From an uncultured Fusobacterium sp. (GTDB taxonomy: Bacteria; Fusobacteriota; Fusobacteriia; Fusobacteriales; Fusobacteriaceae), in contig UQXM01000023.1 of NCBI GenBank assembly GCA_900545035.1, forward strand, positions 1 to 15,999: a DNA stretch of 15,999 nt, written 5' to 3'. This document shows positions 13,901 to 15,999 of this stretch, piece by piece. Each line of letters opens with the position of its first letter. Within the stretch, counting starts at the first letter, position 1. The position numbers and the translations under genes are program-made. The notes under the pieces are model-generated. The model was not told the origin of the DNA. It did not search any database and saw only the letters and a program-made list of their open reading frames with translations.

Positions 13901-15615
13901 CCCACAATATATCCACCATTAAGATTTGTAGTTGTATTAGCTGCTGTTACTGTTGAAACTCCTTTATCTGCCGCAACAGCCATTCCGTTTCCCGCAACTC
14001 CCACAGCTATTCCGCCGTCTTTTAATACTCCAACTGTATCTTTCATCGAAATAATCAAATCATTAACATTTGTTCCTTGATTTGGAGTAACTACATTTTT
14101 TAGTTGTTTTACTAAATCTGCTACTTTTGTCATTACTCCATTTTCGCCAATATAATCTCCGTCTATTTTTTTAGTTAAATTTACATTTACAGTAATATCA
14201 TTTGCTTCAACTGTTGATGTAGAAATTTTATCTGTTTCAGTAGGTGCTTTTCCTTGTGGAGAATTTTGATGAGATACTGCAAGTCCGTTTCCTACTACAA
14301 CTGCCGCAGCTGTTTTTCCATCAAGTGTTACATCTATATCTCCTGATTTTACTGTTGATGTTCCACCATCTTTAAGTCCTGAAATTGTAATTGGTGGAAT
14401 TCCATCTTTATCAACAACAAAGTTTCCATTTTCATCTATTTTTCCACCTAAAGTTCCGTTTGTTAAATATTGAGAAGCATCTGTAGCAAATGCAAGTCCT
14501 CCACCTGCTACTCCGACAGAAAGTCCATCTTTAATTGTTACATTTGTTTTACCTGTCGTATTGGCAGAAGCTGTTCCGCCTAAAGTAGAAACTGCCATTC
14601 CTCCGCCAAACAGTCCTGCTGTAATCCCCTCTAATCTATCTCCGTTTACTGCAGAATTAACTTTTATATTAGAATTTCCGTTTACAGTTGATGTAGATGT
14701 TCCACCTATTGCTGCTGTAATTCCTCCTGCTGTCAGTCCTGCTCCATTTGCACCATTATTTATATTTAATGCAGTATTTCCATTTATAATAGTTGTTGTA
14801 TTTCCATTTAGTTTTAAATCAGCTTTTAAAGTTGCTTTTGGATGTTCGATAAAACTATAAACAGAAATATTTCCTAAAGAAATAGCTGTACTTCCTGCTG
14901 CTCCACCAAAAACATTTCCATTATTAATTGTAACTGTAGAATTTCCATTTCTATTTATTTGTAAATCTTCTTTTTCAACTGAACTATTAATTTCTACTTT
15001 TATACCATTTTTAATACCTAATTTTACATCTAATTTTCCAAATCCAACAGACATATCTCCACCAACTAAACCTAAAACTACCGGTGAATTTTCATTTCCA
15101 ACTATCGTATTAGTATTTCCCTCTATTGGTGTTCCGTCATTAGTATCTACTCTTCCAAGTGTCGTTCCTAACTTTACTAATTGAGGTTTTTTTAACATAC
15201 CTCCACCTAATATAAGAGCTCCTTCTATATCACGCATTCCCTCACTAAATCTTCCTTGTCCTGCTAAAGCTCCTGTCAAAACAACATAATCTTTTCCATG
15301 TTTTTCATGCTGACTTAATGCTTTTCGTATCCCTGATAAAGAATGATCTTTTTGTAAATCAGACAATAAATATCCAACGCTACCGTTTGAATAAATTTCA
15401 AGATTTCCATTTTGCCCCACAGCAAATTTCGTACTTTTTAGAGTATTCAATAAAATATCATTAGTGTATACTCCATCTTTTGGAACTGTTCCCGTATCTG
15501 CTCCCATTGCAACAGTTCCTGCAATCAAAAATCCAACTACAGTTGCAAGTGTTACCTTTACTTTTGTTTTTAACCATCTTTTTAAAGATTTTTCTGTGTT
15601 TACAAAATTATTCAT
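10960..15615 (-). CDS. Autotransporter (type Va), large surface protein
   Basis: 1551 residues. The basic N-terminus MNNFVNTEKSLKRWLKTKVK and hydrophobic core TLATVVGFLIAGTVAMGA form an extended signal peptide, likely cut near residue 39. The passenger (about 40-1240) is rich in Gly, Asn, Thr, Ser and short beta-strand repeats, as expected for a beta-helix. A block at about 300-790 carries repeated G-V-x-G-(N/G)-G-(hydrophobic)-A motifs, for example at 336, 368, 440, 539, 572, 608 and 651. It is followed by a second repeat region (about 850-1170) rich in INxG-type turns. A linker helix (about 1240-1280) leads into the C-terminal 12-stranded-type barrel (about 1282-1551), ending GVGYKF with the terminal Phe used by the barrel assembly machinery. 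No protease catalytic triad, RGD or cysteines stand out, so an adhesin or surface-coat role is inferred. AGGAGGG lies 10 nt before the ATG. Confidence 0.93.
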   Translation of the reverse strand: MNNFVNTEKSLKRWLKTKVKVTLATVVGFLIAGTVAMGADTGTVPKDGVYTNDILLNTLKSTKFAVGQNGNLEIYSNGSVGYLLSDLQKDHSLSGIRKALSQHEKHGKDYVVLTGALAGQGRFSEGMRDIEGALILGGGMLKKPQLVKLGTTLGRVDTNDGTPIEGNTNTIVGNENSPVVLGLVGGDMSVGFGKLDVKLGIKNGIKVEINSSVEKEDLQINRNGNSTVTINNGNVFGGAAGSTAISLGNISVYSFIEHPKATLKADLKLNGNTTTIINGNTALNINNGANGAGLTAGGITAAIGGTSTSTVNGNSNIKVNSAVNGDRLEGITAGLFGGGMAVSTLGGTASANTTGKTNVTIKDGLSVGVAGGGLAFATDASQYLTNGTLGGKIDENGNFVVDKDGIPPITISGLKDGGTSTVKSGDIDVTLDGKTAAAVVVGNGLAVSHQNSPQGKAPTETDKISTSTVEANDITVNVNLTKKIDGDYIGENGVMTKVADLVKQLKNVVTPNQGTNVNDLIISMKDTVGVLKDGGIAVGVAGNGMAVAADKGVSTVTAANTTTNLNGGYIVGVLGNGIAANNNWAKSTAEVTGKSVVNIDGKDTEVIGVSGNGLAVYYGIGNYNGNLNFDGKALAQVKDSEINIKNGSADGVFGGGVAIDDSQLNTSNAEAITSGTSTINVTGGYVTDFGYEHLGAKKEITGNQDYKSYLNEVYALGDGVAIVAGGVAAGNMAETHVENSVVNISGGKIEGNIIAGGIATRGAKSTVTNSTVNITGGEIIGSIYGTGKAAKAGTKSVVTEAGEVTVENSVLNIDGYKNSLIKIADFDEINIGMNKSKTAESDNYDTQLTITDSINVGAGKLQNAGAIIFGNEKENSTLMTVAKDGSVLNKGLIVVDAGDKVAKVEDGGDVKNTGKIQVNGVTSDDEKEFDVKQLFDGKFTNIGMIVGTDGKAILTEGEDVVAGDVTIGEITADATKDKVTLEHVNITDGGTISSQAVNVIGNVTNTADFEIANGALNIDSVGNINITDNTELKLSNEKVNGSGTTDIKFAGENSKLVLNNTSVAENVIIGENTTNGIIDFIGTDNSFNGTINAKNINIAKGNAATFGEDAVGAGTISLNGDAAIEVGAENTDGVYSQNFFHNSNGNLKVEGTGNIIIGTKNFEGEKVTVDLGENNTFGTDLVSKLNTTNVYMIEEGEDLTDGKLNLVYNTKLFEDTPELNEINSAAKVVNGVFNEDPELRRVELDKIYSSNIYSETVRAAYDNVKLNEEAVESLARKSEVGKWTAEGKALYSKNEYDRKGIVGDYSSEIESTGLMAAFGYGINETTTAGIALSGVKQDVDTDGGSADADLFYLGVYGNKVVGNYDFTAGLGYQFGEYDADNTIANVHGSDKYDTQALSGYVQGRYTADLGDGLSIQPKVKLGYTYVDQDNAKDSYFGVSDAEISTFDAEAGFDVVKSVQLEKTKVDVKFGASYIKVMGDTDKEFEGRFYGTETSNGFDVLGAELAENIVKFNLGAEAVNENGFFYNGGFTYEFGSDDTEAYGVNVGVGYKF

Positions 15616-15677
15616 AATAACTCTTCCCTCCTAAAAAATTATTAATAAATTTTTTTATTTTCATATTACTGATAAAC

Positions 15678-15701
15678 ACATCTGATAATATATACAGATG
15701 T
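15678..15701. promoter_or_regulatory. Candidate operator dyad upstream of the autotransporter
   Basis: A perfect inverted repeat ACATCTG (15678-15684) / CAGATGT (15695-15701) is separated by a 10-nt A/T centre. It lies 63 nt before the autotransporter start and just downstream of a TTGACA hexamer on the minus strand (15715-15720). Size and symmetry resemble a dimeric repressor site, but it could equally be an RNA hairpin in the leader. No bound regulator can be named. Confidence 0.45.
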
Positions 15702-15703
15702 TT

Positions 15704-15729
15704 ATAAACTTTTTTGTCAAAAGGTTTAT
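15704..15729 (-). promoter_or_regulatory. TTGACA -35-like box inside a near-perfect dyad, autotransporter leader
   Basis: On the minus strand TTGACA (15715-15720) is a consensus -35 hexamer, but the hexamers 17-18 nt downstream (CTGTAT, TGTATA) are weak -10 boxes. Better A/T hexamers lie 21-22 nt away. The box sits inside an 11-bp dyad with one mismatch (15704-15714 and 15719-15729). A promoter needing an activator, or one bent into register, would fit; a plain constitutive promoter does not. Confidence 0.35.
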
Positions 15730-15774
15730 GAATATCTGTGTATCTATAGTATTATCAAAAAAATCTTTTTAACT

Positions 15775-15918
15775 GTATGGTTGATTATAATTTTTTATAC
15801 CAAAAAATTTTACACATCTCATGCCAAAAAAATAGTATTTTTTTGCAAAAAATATAAAAAAACGATTATTTTCGGAATTGAAAATAATCGTTTAAATAAT
15901 CATAATTAATTATACACC
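15775..15918 (-). repeat. 144-nt AT-rich structured repeat, copy 2 (upstream of autotransporter)
   Basis: Ungapped counterpart of 10081-10224. The two 26-nt dyads are at 15775-15800 and 15890-15915, again 115 nt apart. The hairpin has 14-bp arms (15860-15873 and 15880-15893) and a 6-nt loop. Arms and right flank match copy 1, while the loop and the block at 15815-15824 differ. On the minus strand the hairpin is followed by a T tract like that of copy 1. It begins 160 nt upstream of the autotransporter start and lies in the same orientation relative to it as copy 1 does to the HU-like genes. Confidence 0.85.
15860..15893 (-). terminator. Hairpin with T tract in repeat copy 2; possible terminator or attenuator
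   Basis: On the minus strand the stem AAACGATTATTTTC with its exact complement and a 6-nt loop runs into TTTTATATTTTTT, the layout of an intrinsic terminator. It could end a transcript entering from beyond the right edge, or shorten a long leader of the autotransporter mRNA. The low G-C content of the stem makes its strength uncertain. Confidence 0.45.
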
Positions 15919-15985
15919 TAATTTGTACTCGTTTATGTACTGCTTTAATATTTTTTTAATTTTTTTAAATCATTTTTTTGTTTCT

Positions 15986-15994
15986 TGCTATAAT
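15986..15994 (+). promoter_or_regulatory. Possible outward extended -10 element at the right edge
   Basis: The plus strand reads TGCTATAAT at the very end of the window, a full extended -10. Nothing downstream is visible and no -35 is present, and such sequences arise by chance in AT-rich DNA. The whole stretch 15616-15999 otherwise holds no gene; it contains the repeat copy and dyads listed separately. Confidence 0.3.
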
Positions 15995-15999
15995 TATAG

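Noticed and set aside
1..15999. CRISPR array, toxin-antitoxin or other defence system
   Set aside because: No regularly spaced direct repeats, cas-like genes or paired small toxin-antitoxin frames were found on either strand.

Overview
The window is strongly AT-rich. It pairs a Firmicute-like housekeeping gene order (cysS next to the mini-RNase III gene, plus mutS2 and mreB) with a large type V autotransporter that needs an outer membrane. That combination points to Fusobacteriota, most likely a Fusobacterium. This is inference from gene content, signal-peptide style and composition; no search was run.

Layout. (1) 1-60: the 5' part of a tRNA-Val(UAC) gene on the minus strand, cut by the window edge, with its own sigma70-type promoter. 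(2) 110-8913: a tightly packed minus-strand operon read as mutS2, ispD, a nitrilase-family gene, a gene of unknown function, cysS, mrnC, mreB, holB. Gaps are 22 nt or less, or the genes overlap. (3) 8923-9097: a divergent promoter region. (4) 9098-9355: rpmB (ribosomal protein L28) on the plus strand, ending in a strong hairpin terminator shared with the convergent genes. (5) 9434-10041: two tandem HU-like genes on the minus strand. (6) 10042-10319: an AT-rich spacer holding copy 1 of a 144-nt repeat. (7) 10320-10814: a long-chain flavodoxin gene with its own extended -10 promoter. (8) 10960-15615: a 1551-residue autotransporter. (9) 15616-15999: a long upstream region with copy 2 of the 144-nt repeat and other dyad structures.

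Functions. The operon joins ribosome or DNA quality control (MutS2), isoprenoid precursor synthesis (IspD), tRNA charging (CysS), 23S rRNA maturation (MrnC), cell shape (MreB) and the replication clamp loader (delta' subunit, HolB). Two members are less ordinary: a nitrilase-fold protein whose catalytic cysteine position is a glycine, and an exported or membrane-anchored protein I do not recognise.

The most notable non-coding signal is the 144-nt repeat. It aligns without gaps at about 80% identity between the region upstream of the HU-like pair and the region upstream of the autotransporter, in the same orientation relative to both. Each copy has a 14-15 bp hairpin with conserved arms and a diverged loop, and two similar 26-nt dyad sites exactly 115 nt apart. 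It may be a shared regulatory leader, a terminator or attenuator, or a dispersed repeat family. I found no CRISPR array, integrase, transposase or complete defence system.
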